Part shown: one piece after another, positions 28,678 through 39,164 of the stretch
Position numbering within the stretch: the stretch's first letter is position 1
Layout: each line of letters opens with the position of its first letter
NCBI GenBank assembly: GCA_946647665.1
Contig: CAMPCW010000004.1
Location: 1 to 44,967 of the forward strand
Origin: an uncultured Caryophanales bacterium
GTDB lineage: Bacteria; Bacillota_I; Bacilli_A; RFN20; CAG-826
Reading direction: 5' to 3'
DNA length: 44,967 nucleotides
Notes under the pieces: model-generated
Databases searched by the model: none
Told to the model about the DNA's origin: nothing
Seen by the model: only the letters and a program-made list of their open reading frames with translations
Translations under genes and position numbers: made by a program

Positions 28678-30771
28678 TTGAAAACTTTAATAATTAAAGG
28701 CCTATCAAAATCTTTTTCGATTGATAAAAATAAATCTTTTACAGCTTTAAATAATATCAATTTGTCTTTCGAAGATTCAGGTTTTGTTTCTATTATTGGA
28801 AAAAGTGGTAGTGGTAAAACCACACTTTTAAACATGATTTCTAAGTTTGATAAGCCAACAAAAGGAGAAATATATCTAAACAAAAAGAAATATAAGTATA
28901 AAGCAAATAAAGATTATTTATTTTATAGAGATGAAATTGGGCTTGTGGCTCAACAATATAATTTAGTGCCCAATTTAACAGTGATGGGTAATGTGATCTT
29001 ACCTCTATTGATGAGTGGATACAAGAAAAGTAAAGCCATCTCAAAAGCAACTAAGTTATTAGAATATGTCGGTTTATCTAGGGACTTATTTGAAGCGAAT
29101 GTGAATAAACTTTCTGGAGGTGAATCTCAGAGGGTGGCAATCGCAAGAGCCTTAATCAGAGACCCTAAAATTCTTCTTTGTGATGAACCGACTGGCGCTC
29201 TTGATTCATTAAATTCTAAAAAGGTAATGGAACTATTATCTAAGATTAGTAAATCGAGATTAGTGCTAATGGTTTCGCACAACCTACAACTTGTTAAAGA
29301 GTATTGTAATAGAATTATTGAAATTTCTGATGGATCTATTATCAATGATTACTCTAATTTAAAATTTGATAGGGAAGTTGTTGGAGCCAGCCAACATTAC
29401 AAAGGCCATTCAAATTGGGTTAGTAAATTTAGTTTTAAAAATTATAAAAGAAGAATTAAGCGTAATCTATTTGTGGTTGCCTCATTGTCGATTTCAATGA
29501 TCATAACAAATCTTGTTGTTGGGTTTATAAACGGGAAAGATGAGGCTATTAAAAATGCCACTTTTCAACAACTTGATTTTGGTAATGGAACTATCAGCAA
29601 AGATGAAGTAGTTTCCGATACTGGCTTTATTAAATTAACTAAATCTATTAGACCTAATTTAGACGAACTAAAAGGGAATCAAAAAATTATTGATTTATTC
29701 AACATTTCGCCGAACTTTTCGGCAATTTTGCCACAAAATATTAAAATTTCAGTTGAGGATAGTGTTTTTGATGATGTGTATTTTACTCCGATTTATAGTT
29801 ATCAAGGTGATTATATTGATAGGTCATTAATTAAAGAAGGGGTGTTGCCCTCAAGCGACATTTTAAACGAGGCTGTTATTAACTTAAACTGCTATAAAAA
29901 ACTTAGCGATCAATTAGGCTATGATCCTTTTGGAGAATACCTACATCTATATCATAAATTTGAGTCTGTTTATGTAAATGAATATGAAGAGGAGATAACT
30001 GATTATTTTGAATTTGATATTAATTGTCGAATTGTGGGAGTGGTTAATGAACTAGATTATTTAAATTCTCCTAAAATCTATTATTCTTACCTGGCTTTAG
30101 AAAGTTATATGCAAGAAAGTGTGTTACTAAACTTATCAACCTACTATGATAGTAAGATAACATGGTTTGATCGAGTGATGGATGCCGAAGATTATTCAAT
30201 TATTTCTTCATATTCATATCAATTATTTTTAAAAGATTTTCATTATCGAAATCTTCTTTTTAACGATTCAATATTTGAGGAATTTACTTTTAGTTCTAAT
30301 TCACTAACTATTGCTAATTCTTTAATCGGTTTTATGGATGCAGCAGAGTATGCTTTGTTTTTATTTTTAACAATCGGTGTTATTGGGACTCTACTTATTT
30401 TGACTATTATCTCGTTTACTAATTATTCGGAAGATAGAAGAATTAGCGCCATTTTATCATCTTTAGGAGCAAAAAATAGTGATATCGAAAATATTTATGT
30501 TAATGAGAATCTTTATTCGGGATTGATTTCGCTAGTATTTTCTCTTGCTGCTTCTTATCCATTGTCTTTATTAATCAATCAAATAATTGATAAGTACATA
30601 GGTATAAAAAACATTATTCTTATTCCATATTTATCATTTTTTAAAATACCTTTTTTCTATCCTTTAATAATTACTGCTGTTATTACTTTTCTTATAGGAA
30701 TAGCAACACTTATCCCCATTAAATTTTCCAAAAAACGTTCTTTAAGCTTGGAGTTGAAAGCCAATGATTGA
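28678..30771 (+). CDS. ABC transporter, fused ATPase-FtsX-like permease (TTG start)
   Basis: GKSGSGKTTLLN, LSGGESQRVAIARAL, LLCDEPTGALDS; C-terminal FtsX-type TM segments; SD ggaggg. Confidence 0.88.
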   Translation: MKTLIIKGLSKSFSIDKNKSFTALNNINLSFEDSGFVSIIGKSGSGKTTLLNMISKFDKPTKGEIYLNKKKYKYKANKDYLFYRDEIGLVAQQYNLVPNLTVMGNVILPLLMSGYKKSKAISKATKLLEYVGLSRDLFEANVNKLSGGESQRVAIARALIRDPKILLCDEPTGALDSLNSKKVMELLSKISKSRLVLMVSHNLQLVKEYCNRIIEISDGSIINDYSNLKFDREVVGASQHYKGHSNWVSKFSFKNYKRRIKRNLFVVASLSISMIITNLVVGFINGKDEAIKNATFQQLDFGNGTISKDEVVSDTGFIKLTKSIRPNLDELKGNQKIIDLFNISPNFSAILPQNIKISVEDSVFDDVYFTPIYSYQGDYIDRSLIKEGVLPSSDILNEAVINLNCYKKLSDQLGYDPFGEYLHLYHKFESVYVNEYEEEITDYFEFDINCRIVGVVNELDYLNSPKIYYSYLALESYMQESVLLNLSTYYDSKITWFDRVMDAEDYSIISSYSYQLFLKDFHYRNLLFNDSIFEEFTFSSNSLTIANSLIGFMDAAEYALFLFLTIGVIGTLLILTIISFTNYSEDRRISAILSSLGAKNSDIENIYVNENLYSGLISLVFSLAASYPLSLLINQIIDKYIGIKNIILIPYLSFFKIPFFYPLIITAVITFLIGIATLIPIKFSKKRSLSLELKAND

Positions 30772-33556
30772 GTTAAATAATGTCAGTAAAAAATATAATA
30801 ATCGTTATGTCCTTAAAGATGTCTCTTTGATCTTTCCTCGATATGGCTTAGTGATAATAAATGGCCCTTCTGGTTGCGGGAAAACTACATTGTTAAATAT
30901 ATTAAGTACTTTATTAGATTTTTCTGGCGATATTTCTTTTGATGGTAAATCTTACCAGTCTTTATCTGAAGATGAAAAAGAACTAATTAGAAGTAGGAAA
31001 CTAGGTTTTTTATTTCAAGATTATAAACTTTTTGAAAGCGAATCAGTAAAATCAAATATCGCTTTAGCGATTGATATAGTTTCAGGAGACAAGAAATCTA
31101 AAAAAGATAAGCGGATTAAGGATTTGCTACGTTTAGTGGGGTTAACTAGAAAAGAAAATCAGCTTGTAAATAATTTATCAGGTGGAGAAAAGCAAAGAGT
31201 CGCTCTTGCTAGAGCAATTGCAAATTCACCGTTAATACTTTTAGCAGATGAACCTACTGGAAATTTAGATGAACATAACACTAAAGTGGTAATGGACTTA
31301 ATTGAGAAAATCAGTGCTTCTTCTTTAGTGATAATGGTTTCGCATGATTTACTTTTAACTGAAAAATACGCTGATCAAATTATTAAGATGAATGATGGGG
31401 AAGTAACTGAAATCATTTATCAAAATAAAAAGAAGCATCAAGAGTATTTACCAGTTCTAAATTTGTCACATAAAACCAAAACTAGGTTACTACCCTTTTC
31501 CTTCCTATTTAGGCATACCATGCATACGATTAAAAGAAGAAAATGGAGAACATTGTTTATTACTTTTGTTACTTCCTTTGGCCTAATAGGAGTGGGTCTA
31601 GCGAGTACTCTTTCTAATATAATTTCTTCTAATTTATATCGTAGTTATTCTTCTATTTTGGATGATGACCGCCTCATTTTGTCTAATAAAGATAAAGAAA
31701 AATCTAAAGATATAATAACAGGTACTGAATATGATGAAGCGTTATCTCTAATAGAAGATTATAAAGAAGATATAGATTATGTAGGAGTTTATTACGCAAA
31801 TGATTTTACTAAGATGTTCGATTATGATGTGGCCTATATAGAAAAGGGAAGCCAAATCAAACCAATCTCTGGATTAACTATCTCTGACATAAATGAATTT
31901 GGATTAATTAATAATTCTTTAAATGTAGTTCCAAATAAGCCGACCTCTTTAGCAAATGATGAATTTGTTTTAAGCGCTCCTTTTTCAATAGTTAACGAGT
32001 TATGCTTTGAACTTCAAATTGAAAGGACCATGTCTTCATTTTCGAAATATATTGAGCATAATGATTTATATTTCACTTTCCTTATTTCTAATAGTAATTG
32101 GTCTTATGAAGGGAGTTTTTCGTTAAAATTAAAAGGCTTTGTTTTATCTAATCAAATTCTTATCTACCACACTAATCCACTTTGGAATGAGTATATATTA
32201 GAAAATAAACTGACTTTACCCACCACTGAATATTTGAACGTTAATAGTCTTCATCCCTGGGATTTAAAGAAAGCGTATTATTTAAATTTTAAAAAGTCTC
32301 GTGATGAGTTTATTAAAAATCATCGATTTGATTTTAAATACCAAAATGTAGATTTTGAGATACTAACAAGCAAATATTATCCAAAACTCATGCTCAATGT
32401 AGATGTTTATGAATGCCCTAGAGTTTTAGTAATTAATAGGACTAGGAAAGATTATCTACCCTCTTTTATAGGTCCGTTTTGTAAAGATGGCAGTAAATAT
32501 ATTAAAAGTGTGACCTATGGCTGCTCAAACGCTTATGCAATTTATGACCGTAGTCTAATGGTGGGCTTTTCAAAAAACTCTTATTTATCTAGTAGTGAAG
32601 TTAGCATTTATGATGTAGTGGATTTACTTAGCTACATTAGATATGAAGATTCACAAAATATAGTTTTGCCTAACGGCACTGTTGAAGGTCATTTTTCAAA
32701 AAGCAATATATCTGGATTTTGTTTTGAACCTAATTACCATTTAATAACGGGAAGAACGCCTGTTAATTATCATGAAATAGTGGTTTCTACTGAGTTACTA
32801 TCGAAACTTAATATCACTGAACCGAAAAACCATTCAATATATTTCTCGTTTCCTATAAAAGAAAAACTTTTACCTAATGGATATATTTCTAGAGACTTTA
32901 AGACTATTGCTTTAAAGATAGTTGGAGTATCTAGTAGTGCAAAGCTTGCAATCCATCATGACGAAAGCTGGTCTTTGCTTTTCTTTCAGTGCATGCTAGG
33001 AGTGTCAACGTTTGACCTAAATGTTGAAAATTTTGCATTGCAAATAGATACTGCTCACGAACAAGAAATCATTAACTTATTAAATAGAGCGTTTCCTCAA
33101 TATGAAGTTTATTCACCCCTAAAAGATGTTAAAAATAGTGTTGATGAGATATGCGGATATATCGAATTAATTTTATTAATTGTCTCAATCTCAAGCGTAA
33201 TCATTGCTAGTTTAATTTTGTTTATTTGTAATTATCTTCATTTTTTAGAAGTGAAGAAAGATATTGGCTTAGTCAGAATTCTTGGTAGTAAGAAAAGCCA
33301 GAGCAAAAAATTTATCTATTTTCATTCTTTTATCATGACTAGTTTTTCTCTTTTACTTTCAATAGTGGAACTTTTAATTGTTTCCTTTGTTTTATCAAAA
33401 TCCTTGGCGAGCTCCTTACATATCAACTCTATATTTATCTTTAATCCTATGTCGATTATATATATGTTTTTAGTGGATGCTTTAATTGCTTTGATCAGTT
33501 CAATTTTAATTTCCAAAAAGATATCAAAAATACCTCCTTTAGAGTGTTTATATTAA
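30764..33556 (+). CDS. ABC transporter, fused ATPase-FtsX-like permease with large extracytoplasmic region
   Basis: NGPSGCGKTTLLN, LSGGEKQRVALARAI, LLADEPTGNLDEH; TM helices near residue 260 and at the C-terminus; overlaps previous CDS by 8 nt. Confidence 0.87.
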   Translation: MIELNNVSKKYNNRYVLKDVSLIFPRYGLVIINGPSGCGKTTLLNILSTLLDFSGDISFDGKSYQSLSEDEKELIRSRKLGFLFQDYKLFESESVKSNIALAIDIVSGDKKSKKDKRIKDLLRLVGLTRKENQLVNNLSGGEKQRVALARAIANSPLILLADEPTGNLDEHNTKVVMDLIEKISASSLVIMVSHDLLLTEKYADQIIKMNDGEVTEIIYQNKKKHQEYLPVLNLSHKTKTRLLPFSFLFRHTMHTIKRRKWRTLFITFVTSFGLIGVGLASTLSNIISSNLYRSYSSILDDDRLILSNKDKEKSKDIITGTEYDEALSLIEDYKEDIDYVGVYYANDFTKMFDYDVAYIEKGSQIKPISGLTISDINEFGLINNSLNVVPNKPTSLANDEFVLSAPFSIVNELCFELQIERTMSSFSKYIEHNDLYFTFLISNSNWSYEGSFSLKLKGFVLSNQILIYHTNPLWNEYILENKLTLPTTEYLNVNSLHPWDLKKAYYLNFKKSRDEFIKNHRFDFKYQNVDFEILTSKYYPKLMLNVDVYECPRVLVINRTRKDYLPSFIGPFCKDGSKYIKSVTYGCSNAYAIYDRSLMVGFSKNSYLSSSEVSIYDVVDLLSYIRYEDSQNIVLPNGTVEGHFSKSNISGFCFEPNYHLITGRTPVNYHEIVVSTELLSKLNITEPKNHSIYFSFPIKEKLLPNGYISRDFKTIALKIVGVSSSAKLAIHHDESWSLLFFQCMLGVSTFDLNVENFALQIDTAHEQEIINLLNRAFPQYEVYSPLKDVKNSVDEICGYIELILLIVSISSVIIASLILFICNYLHFLEVKKDIGLVRILGSKKSQSKKFIYFHSFIMTSFSLLLSIVELLIVSFVLSKSLASSLHINSIFIFNPMSIIYMFLVDALIALISSILISKKISKIPPLECLY

Positions 33557-33637
33557 GTAATAACTATAAAATATAATTTTATCTTTGTCTTATTTATAAA
33601 TTTGAATATAATATTCAATTGGAAGAAGACTGATATT

Positions 33638-34753
33638 ATGGGATTAAAAGCTGGAATTGTAGGATTACCAAACGTTGGCAAATCTACTTTATTTAACGCA
33701 ATCACTAATTCTCATGTTGAGGCCGCTAACTACCCTTTTGCTACTATTAATCCAAACACTAGAATCGTTGAAGTTCCTGATGAAAGATTAGATTTTTTAG
33801 TGAATGTTTTTAAACCAGAAAGAACCATTCCTGCAACAATTGAATTTTATGATATTGCTGGATTAGTTAGAGGCGCCTCCAAAGGAGAAGGTTTAGGAAA
33901 CCAATTTCTTTCACATATTAGAGAATGTGATGCAATTGTGGAAGTTGTAAGATGCTTCAATAATAGTGACATCATCCATGTTGAAGGGGATGTTGATCCA
34001 ATTAGAGATATCGAGGTTATTAATCTTGAACTCGTGATGGCAGATTTAGAAACTGTCACTAGAAGAATAGAAAAGATAGAGAATAAAGCCCGTATCTTGA
34101 AAGATAAAGAATCTGTGATGGAGATGAGCTGCTTAACTCCTTTAAAAGAAGCATTAACTAATGGAATTGCTGCTAGAAACGTTCCTTTAACTCAAGAACA
34201 AGAAGAAGTGGTTTATAGCTATCATTTATTAACTAAAAAGCCAATCATTTATGTTGCTAATGTCGGTGAGGAAGATTTGTTAGACATTAATAAATGTGAG
34301 AACTTCTTAAAAGTTAAAGAATACGCTACTAAAGAACATAATGAAGTGATTCCTGTAAGCTGTGAGATTGAATCTCAACTATCAGAATTATCTAAAGAAG
34401 AAAAAATAGAATTCTTAAAAGATTTAGGAATTGAAACTAGTGGTCTATCTCAATTAATTAAGGCCACCTATAAATTATTAAATTTATCTACCTTCTTTAC
34501 TGTTGGAGCAGATGAATGTCGAGCATGGACTTTCCCTAATGGATATAGTGCTCCAAAATGTGCTGGCATTATCCATACTGACTTTGAAAGAGGATTTATC
34601 TGTGCTGAAGTTTATACTTATGAAGCCATTCATGAATTAGGTAGTGAACTTGCTGTTAAAGAAGCAGGAAAAATGCGCACTGAAGGTAAAGGATATTTCC
34701 CAAAAGATGGAGATATCATGTTCTTCAAATTTAATGTTTCAGGTAAAAAATAA
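33638..34753 (+). CDS. ychF: Redox-regulated ATPase YchF/OLA1 family (ORF caller starts at TTG 33602)
   Basis: MGLKAGIVGLPNVGKSTLFNAIT; YDIAGLVRGASKGEGLGNQFLSHIRECDAI. Confidence 0.97.
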   Translation: MGLKAGIVGLPNVGKSTLFNAITNSHVEAANYPFATINPNTRIVEVPDERLDFLVNVFKPERTIPATIEFYDIAGLVRGASKGEGLGNQFLSHIRECDAIVEVVRCFNNSDIIHVEGDVDPIRDIEVINLELVMADLETVTRRIEKIENKARILKDKESVMEMSCLTPLKEALTNGIAARNVPLTQEQEEVVYSYHLLTKKPIIYVANVGEEDLLDINKCENFLKVKEYATKEHNEVIPVSCEIESQLSELSKEEKIEFLKDLGIETSGLSQLIKATYKLLNLSTFFTVGADECRAWTFPNGYSAPKCAGIIHTDFERGFICAEVYTYEAIHELGSELAVKEAGKMRTEGKGYFPKDGDIMFFKFNVSGKK

Positions 34754-35235
34754 TGGAATACCGTATCGGCTTTTCTAAAGATATCCATAAATTAGTGGAA
34801 AATAGAAAACTTATCATTGCTGGAGTAGTGATTCCTTTTGCTAAAGGTGAACTCGCTCACAGTGATGGAGATGTTTTATATCACGCTTTAGCGGAATCCA
34901 TTTTAGGCGCATTAGCTCTTGGTGATTTAGGCAAACACTTTCCTGATACGTCTAGTGAGACTTTAAATATGGATAGCAGTCTTATCGTCAAGGAAGTAGT
35001 GAAAATGATGAAAGAAAAAGGCTATCAAGTAAATAATGTTGATATCTTTGTTTCTTTAGAAAAACCTAAACTTAAAGACTTCATTGCCCAAATGAGAAAT
35101 AATGTTGCTAATTTATTAGAAATTAATATAGATCAAGTATCAATTAAAGCCGGTACTAATGAAGGATGTGGAGAAGTTGGTAAAGGCGATGCTATTGAAG
35201 CCACTTCCGCAGTTCTTTTAAAAAGTTATTGCTAA
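34753..35235 (+). CDS. ispF: 2-C-methyl-D-erythritol 2,4-cyclodiphosphate synthase
   Basis: RIGFSKDIHKL, AHSDGDVLYHALAESILGALALGDLGKHFPD, TNEGCGEVGKGDAIEA. Confidence 0.95.
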   Translation: MEYRIGFSKDIHKLVENRKLIIAGVVIPFAKGELAHSDGDVLYHALAESILGALALGDLGKHFPDTSSETLNMDSSLIVKEVVKMMKEKGYQVNNVDIFVSLEKPKLKDFIAQMRNNVANLLEINIDQVSIKAGTNEGCGEVGKGDAIEATSAVLLKSYC

Positions 35236-35272
35236 TATAAATTAGTAATAAGTATAATTTTGTGTTAAAAAT

Positions 35273-36889
35273 ATGGAAATTAAAGAAAGTTTAAAACTAA
35301 ATATCCAACAAGCATTAAAGTCACTTAATGTTGATTTGGACTTAGAACAAATCATTATTGAAAACTCTAAAGATCCAACTCACGGAGACTTTGCTAGCAA
35401 TGTGGCAATGAAATCTTGCCGCTACTTTGGTAAAGCCCCTAAAGATGTCGCTGAACTTATCGTTTCCAAATTAGATTTATCTAATATTAAAAAAGTGGAA
35501 ATTGCGGGTCCAGGATTTATTAATTTCTTCATGAAAAACGACTCTATTAGTTCTTTGATTAACAATATTATCGTTTTAAACGACAACTATGGTCGCGGAG
35601 AAAAGAAAAACAAAAAGATTAATGTTGAATTTGTTTCGGCTAATCCAACTGGTGATTTACATGTTGGTCACGCTAGAGGTGCGGCTATTGGAGATGCTAT
35701 TTCTAGAATCTTAACTTTTGATGGCTATGATGTGACTAGGGAATATTATATAAATGATGCTGGTAACCAAATTGACCACTTAGGTGAATCTTTAATCGAA
35801 AGATACAAAGAAATCTTAGGTTTACCATTTGAACTTCCTGCTGATGGATATCATGGGGAAGATGTTAGATTAGTAGCTAAACGCATCTATGATGAATTTG
35901 GCCCAGATTTATTATCTAGACCTGACCACTTTGAATTTTTCAAAGAAAAAGGAATGGAATATGAGTTAGATAAGATTAAAGAAGATCTAAAAAATTATAA
36001 CATCGTCTTTGATGTTTTCTCTTCTGAGAAAAAGATTAGAGCAGGTGGTGCAATTGAAAAAGAAATTGAATATTTAAAAGACCATGTCTATGAATCTGAA
36101 GGAGCATTAGTTTTAAAGACTACAGATTTTTTAGATGATAAAGATAGAGTTATTAAAAAAAGTAATGGCGAATATACATATTTCATGCCTGATATTATTT
36201 ATCACGTGAATAAAATGAGCCGTGGATTTGATCAATTAATTGATGTTTTAGGAGCGGACCATCATGGTTATATTAACCGTATGAAATCTGCTTTAATGAT
36301 GCATGGTTATTCTCCTGATTGCTTACAAATTGAATTAATTCAAATGGTCAGAATGATGAAAGACGGAGAAGAATTTAAACTATCTAAACGTACTGGGAAT
36401 GGGTACACATTACGCGAATTATGCGATGACGCTGGCGTAGATGCTGCTAGATATTTCTTCGTGATGAGAAACGCTAGTGGCCATTTAGATTTCGACCTCG
36501 ATTTAGCAGTTAAACAAAGTAGTGATAATCCTGTGTATTATGCTCAATATGCACATGCACGTCTTTGCTCAATTTTAGCAAGTGCCTCCGATATCAAAGC
36601 TAATGAATCACCTTTATTAACTATGCCAAGTGAGTTAGATTTGGCTAAAGCTTTATCTAATTTCCCAGAAGTAGTAAAAACTGCTTCTAAAGAAAGAGCC
36701 CCTTATAAAATTACTAACTACATTCATGAAGTCGCTGAAAAGATTCATGCCTTCTATACTGAATGTCGAGTTATAGATCGAGATAACTTAGAAGTTACCT
36801 CAAATAGATTAGGTTTATGCCTAGCCTCTAAAATTGTTATGAAAAATGCATTAACTTTAGTGGGTGTAAGTGCCCCTACAAGAATGTAA
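35273..36889 (+). CDS. argS: Arginyl-tRNA synthetase
   Basis: EFVSANPTGDLHVGHARGAAIGDA; DHHGYINRMKSAL; FKLSKRTGN. Confidence 0.96.
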   Translation: MEIKESLKLNIQQALKSLNVDLDLEQIIIENSKDPTHGDFASNVAMKSCRYFGKAPKDVAELIVSKLDLSNIKKVEIAGPGFINFFMKNDSISSLINNIIVLNDNYGRGEKKNKKINVEFVSANPTGDLHVGHARGAAIGDAISRILTFDGYDVTREYYINDAGNQIDHLGESLIERYKEILGLPFELPADGYHGEDVRLVAKRIYDEFGPDLLSRPDHFEFFKEKGMEYELDKIKEDLKNYNIVFDVFSSEKKIRAGGAIEKEIEYLKDHVYESEGALVLKTTDFLDDKDRVIKKSNGEYTYFMPDIIYHVNKMSRGFDQLIDVLGADHHGYINRMKSALMMHGYSPDCLQIELIQMVRMMKDGEEFKLSKRTGNGYTLRELCDDAGVDAARYFFVMRNASGHLDFDLDLAVKQSSDNPVYYAQYAHARLCSILASASDIKANESPLLTMPSELDLAKALSNFPEVVKTASKERAPYKITNYIHEVAEKIHAFYTECRVIDRDNLEVTSNRLGLCLASKIVMKNALTLVGVSAPTRM

Positions 36890-36906
36890 GAAAGGAGACA
36901 TATAAT

Positions 36907-37296
36907 ATGTCTAAATCTTTAATTGAATATGCTTATGAATTTGTTTCAAAGCATAAAGAATCAGTCAACTTCAAAGAAATTTGGGAGTATGTAAAAAAAG
37001 AAGCCGGATTAAGTGAAGAACAAGCAAACGCTAAAGTTGGTCAATTCTTCACCAATATGATGCTTGATGGCCGTTTTATTACTCTTGGTGAAAATGAATG
37101 GGACTTAAGAGAAAGACACGTCTTTGATAAAGTTCACATCGATATGAGAGACGTCTATAGTGATGTGCAAACTAGCGATGATGACATCGAAGAAAAAGAC
37201 GAAGAGGAAGAAGAATACAATAAAGTCTTTGAAGATGAGTCTGGTTCTGAAGCTGAAGAAGATGCTGAAGAAAAGGATGAACTTTCCGAAAATTAG
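36907..37296 (+). CDS. rpoE: DNA-directed RNA polymerase delta subunit
   Basis: HARE-HTH-like N-terminus (WEYVKKEAGLSEEQANAKVGQFFTNMMLDGRFI) and acidic tail. Confidence 0.9.
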   Translation: MSKSLIEYAYEFVSKHKESVNFKEIWEYVKKEAGLSEEQANAKVGQFFTNMMLDGRFITLGENEWDLRERHVFDKVHIDMRDVYSDVQTSDDDIEEKDEEEEEYNKVFEDESGSEAEEDAEEKDELSEN

Positions 37297-37305
37297 TTTA
37301 AAGTT

Positions 37306-38259
37306 ATGTTTGAACAAATTTGGGATTTAATCAAAAAGAACGATTCCATTGTGATTTATGGTCACATTAATCCCGATGGAGATTGTTATGGTTCTCAAGT
37401 CGGTTTGAAGGAAATTATTCTTTCAAATTTGCCCGGTAAGAAAGTCTATATCACTGGATCTGGAGTTCCTCCATTTTTTGATGTGATTTGTAAGATGGAT
37501 GAAGTCGATGACGAGACTATTAAAAATAGCTTGGCAATTATCGTGGACGGTAATGATTTAGCAAGAATGGAAGATTCTAGAATCTTCACCGCTAAAGAAT
37601 TTGCTAAAATTGACCATCACATTGATACCGGCACATTTAAAGAAGGTCCATATATTGTTGATGTTGATGCCAATAGCACTTGCGATATTATTACAGGCTT
37701 AGTGATAGAACATAATTTAAAGCTTTCTAAACTAGCTGCAAACGCTTTATTCCTTGGTATTCTTACCGATAGTGCCAGATTCCAATTCGTTTCTAATTTC
37801 CCTCAAACATTTGAAAGAGCGAAATTCTTATGTGAACATGGTGCTAACCCAAATAAAATCAACCGTGTTTTATCTAAATCTGATGAAATCTCTTTAGCAG
37901 CCAAAGGTTATGTTATGTCTCACTATAAGAAATCTAAAGAAGGTGTCATTTCTATTGTTTTAGATCGTCACACTTTAAAAGAACTTAACATTTCTGCTAA
38001 CCATGCATCTAATTTGATAAATTTATTAGGAAATATTGAGGGTTATCCTATTTGGTGTTCTTTTGCTGAATACGCAGATGGAAGAGTAAGAGCGGAATTT
38101 AGAAGTAATGGTCCAGAAGTACAACCAGTCGCTGTTAGTGTTGGTGGTGGTGGACACGCTCATGCTAGTGGAGCCCAACTCCAATCTTTAGATTACAATC
38201 AAATTGATGTTATTATTCGTAAACTCGATCAAGCAATTATCAATTGGAGAAAAAAATAA
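37306..38259 (+). CDS. nrnA: DHH/DHHA1 phosphoesterase (NrnA-like nanoRNase/pAp phosphatase)
   Basis: GHINPDGDCYGSQ, DHHIDTG, GGGGHAHASG. Confidence 0.88.
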   Translation: MFEQIWDLIKKNDSIVIYGHINPDGDCYGSQVGLKEIILSNLPGKKVYITGSGVPPFFDVICKMDEVDDETIKNSLAIIVDGNDLARMEDSRIFTAKEFAKIDHHIDTGTFKEGPYIVDVDANSTCDIITGLVIEHNLKLSKLAANALFLGILTDSARFQFVSNFPQTFERAKFLCEHGANPNKINRVLSKSDEISLAAKGYVMSHYKKSKEGVISIVLDRHTLKELNISANHASNLINLLGNIEGYPIWCSFAEYADGRVRAEFRSNGPEVQPVAVSVGGGGHAHASGAQLQSLDYNQIDVIIRKLDQAIINWRKK

Positions 38260-38261
38260 TT

Positions 38262-39038
38262 ATGTGGGAAAAAGAATTACAAGCTGCTATTGAAGCTGGT
38301 TTATTAGCCAAAAAGAAAATCATGGAGATTTATGCTCAACATTTTGATGTTGAAATTAAAGAAGATAATTCTCCAGTTACCATTGCTGATAAAAGCGCTG
38401 ATGAAATAATTAGAAATTATTTACATGAAAAGTTCCCTACTCATGCTTTTTTAACAGAAGAAAGTACTGATAATCTTGATAGATTAAAAAATGATTTTGT
38501 CTGGATTGTTGATCCAGTTGATGGCACTAAAGATTTTGTGGCTAAAGACGGTGAATTTACCACTAATATTGCTTTAGCTTATAAACATGAACTAGTAGTG
38601 GGTGTAGTTGTTGCTCCTGCAATTGATGAAATGTATTTTGCTTCAAAAGGTAATGGTAGTTATTTTCAAAAAGGTAATGAGAAGCCAATTAAGATACACG
38701 TGAATGATAAAACTGAAGATTTAACTATGTTAATCAGTGTCTTCCACTTCAACGATGCTGAAAAAGAATTTATCGAAAAACATAGCGATAAAATCAAACA
38801 CGTGGAAAGAAAAGGCAGTTCTTTAAAACCTTGCGCAATTGCACATGGCCTAGCGGAAATCACCTTAAGAAGAAGCCCAAACACTAAAGAATGGGATACA
38901 GCAGCTTGCCAAATCGTTGTCGAAGAAGCAGGTGGCTTATTTGTGGAACCAGATGGTACCCCTATAAAATATAACCGTGAAGATGTTTATAATCGTAAAG
39001 GTTATACAGTAGTGAACCGCAAAGAAAACTTATTCTAA
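38262..39038 (+). CDS. Inositol monophosphatase superfamily, CysQ-like 3'(2'),5'-bisphosphate nucleotidase
   Basis: DNSPVTIADKSADEII, WIVDPVDGTKDFVAKDGEFT, GSSLKPCAIAHGLAEITLRRSPNTKEWDTAACQI. Confidence 0.85.
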   Translation: MWEKELQAAIEAGLLAKKKIMEIYAQHFDVEIKEDNSPVTIADKSADEIIRNYLHEKFPTHAFLTEESTDNLDRLKNDFVWIVDPVDGTKDFVAKDGEFTTNIALAYKHELVVGVVVAPAIDEMYFASKGNGSYFQKGNEKPIKIHVNDKTEDLTMLISVFHFNDAEKEFIEKHSDKIKHVERKGSSLKPCAIAHGLAEITLRRSPNTKEWDTAACQIVVEEAGGLFVEPDGTPIKYNREDVYNRKGYTVVNRKENLF

Positions 39039-39056
39039 TTTATTAATAAATTAAAA

Positions 39057-39083
39057 GGACTCGAGAAATCGAGTCCATTTTTA
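39057..39083. terminator. Bidirectional intrinsic terminator between cysQ-like gene and tRNA-Gln
   Basis: GGACTCGA-gaaa-TCGAGTCC, T-rich on both outer sides. Confidence 0.8.
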
Positions 39084-39088
39084 TTATT

Positions 39089-39163
39089 TGGCTGGGGTAC
39101 TTGGGATCGAACCAAGGAATGTCGGAGTCAGAGGCCGATGCCTTACCGCTTGGCTATACCCCA
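39089..39163 (-). tRNA. tRNA-Gln, anticodon CTG
   Basis: Reverse complement TGGGGTATAGCCAAGCGGTAAGGCATCGGCCTCTGACTCCGACATTCCTTGGTTCGATCCCAAGTACCCCAGCCA; encoded CCA. Confidence 0.9.
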
Positions 39164-39164
39164 A

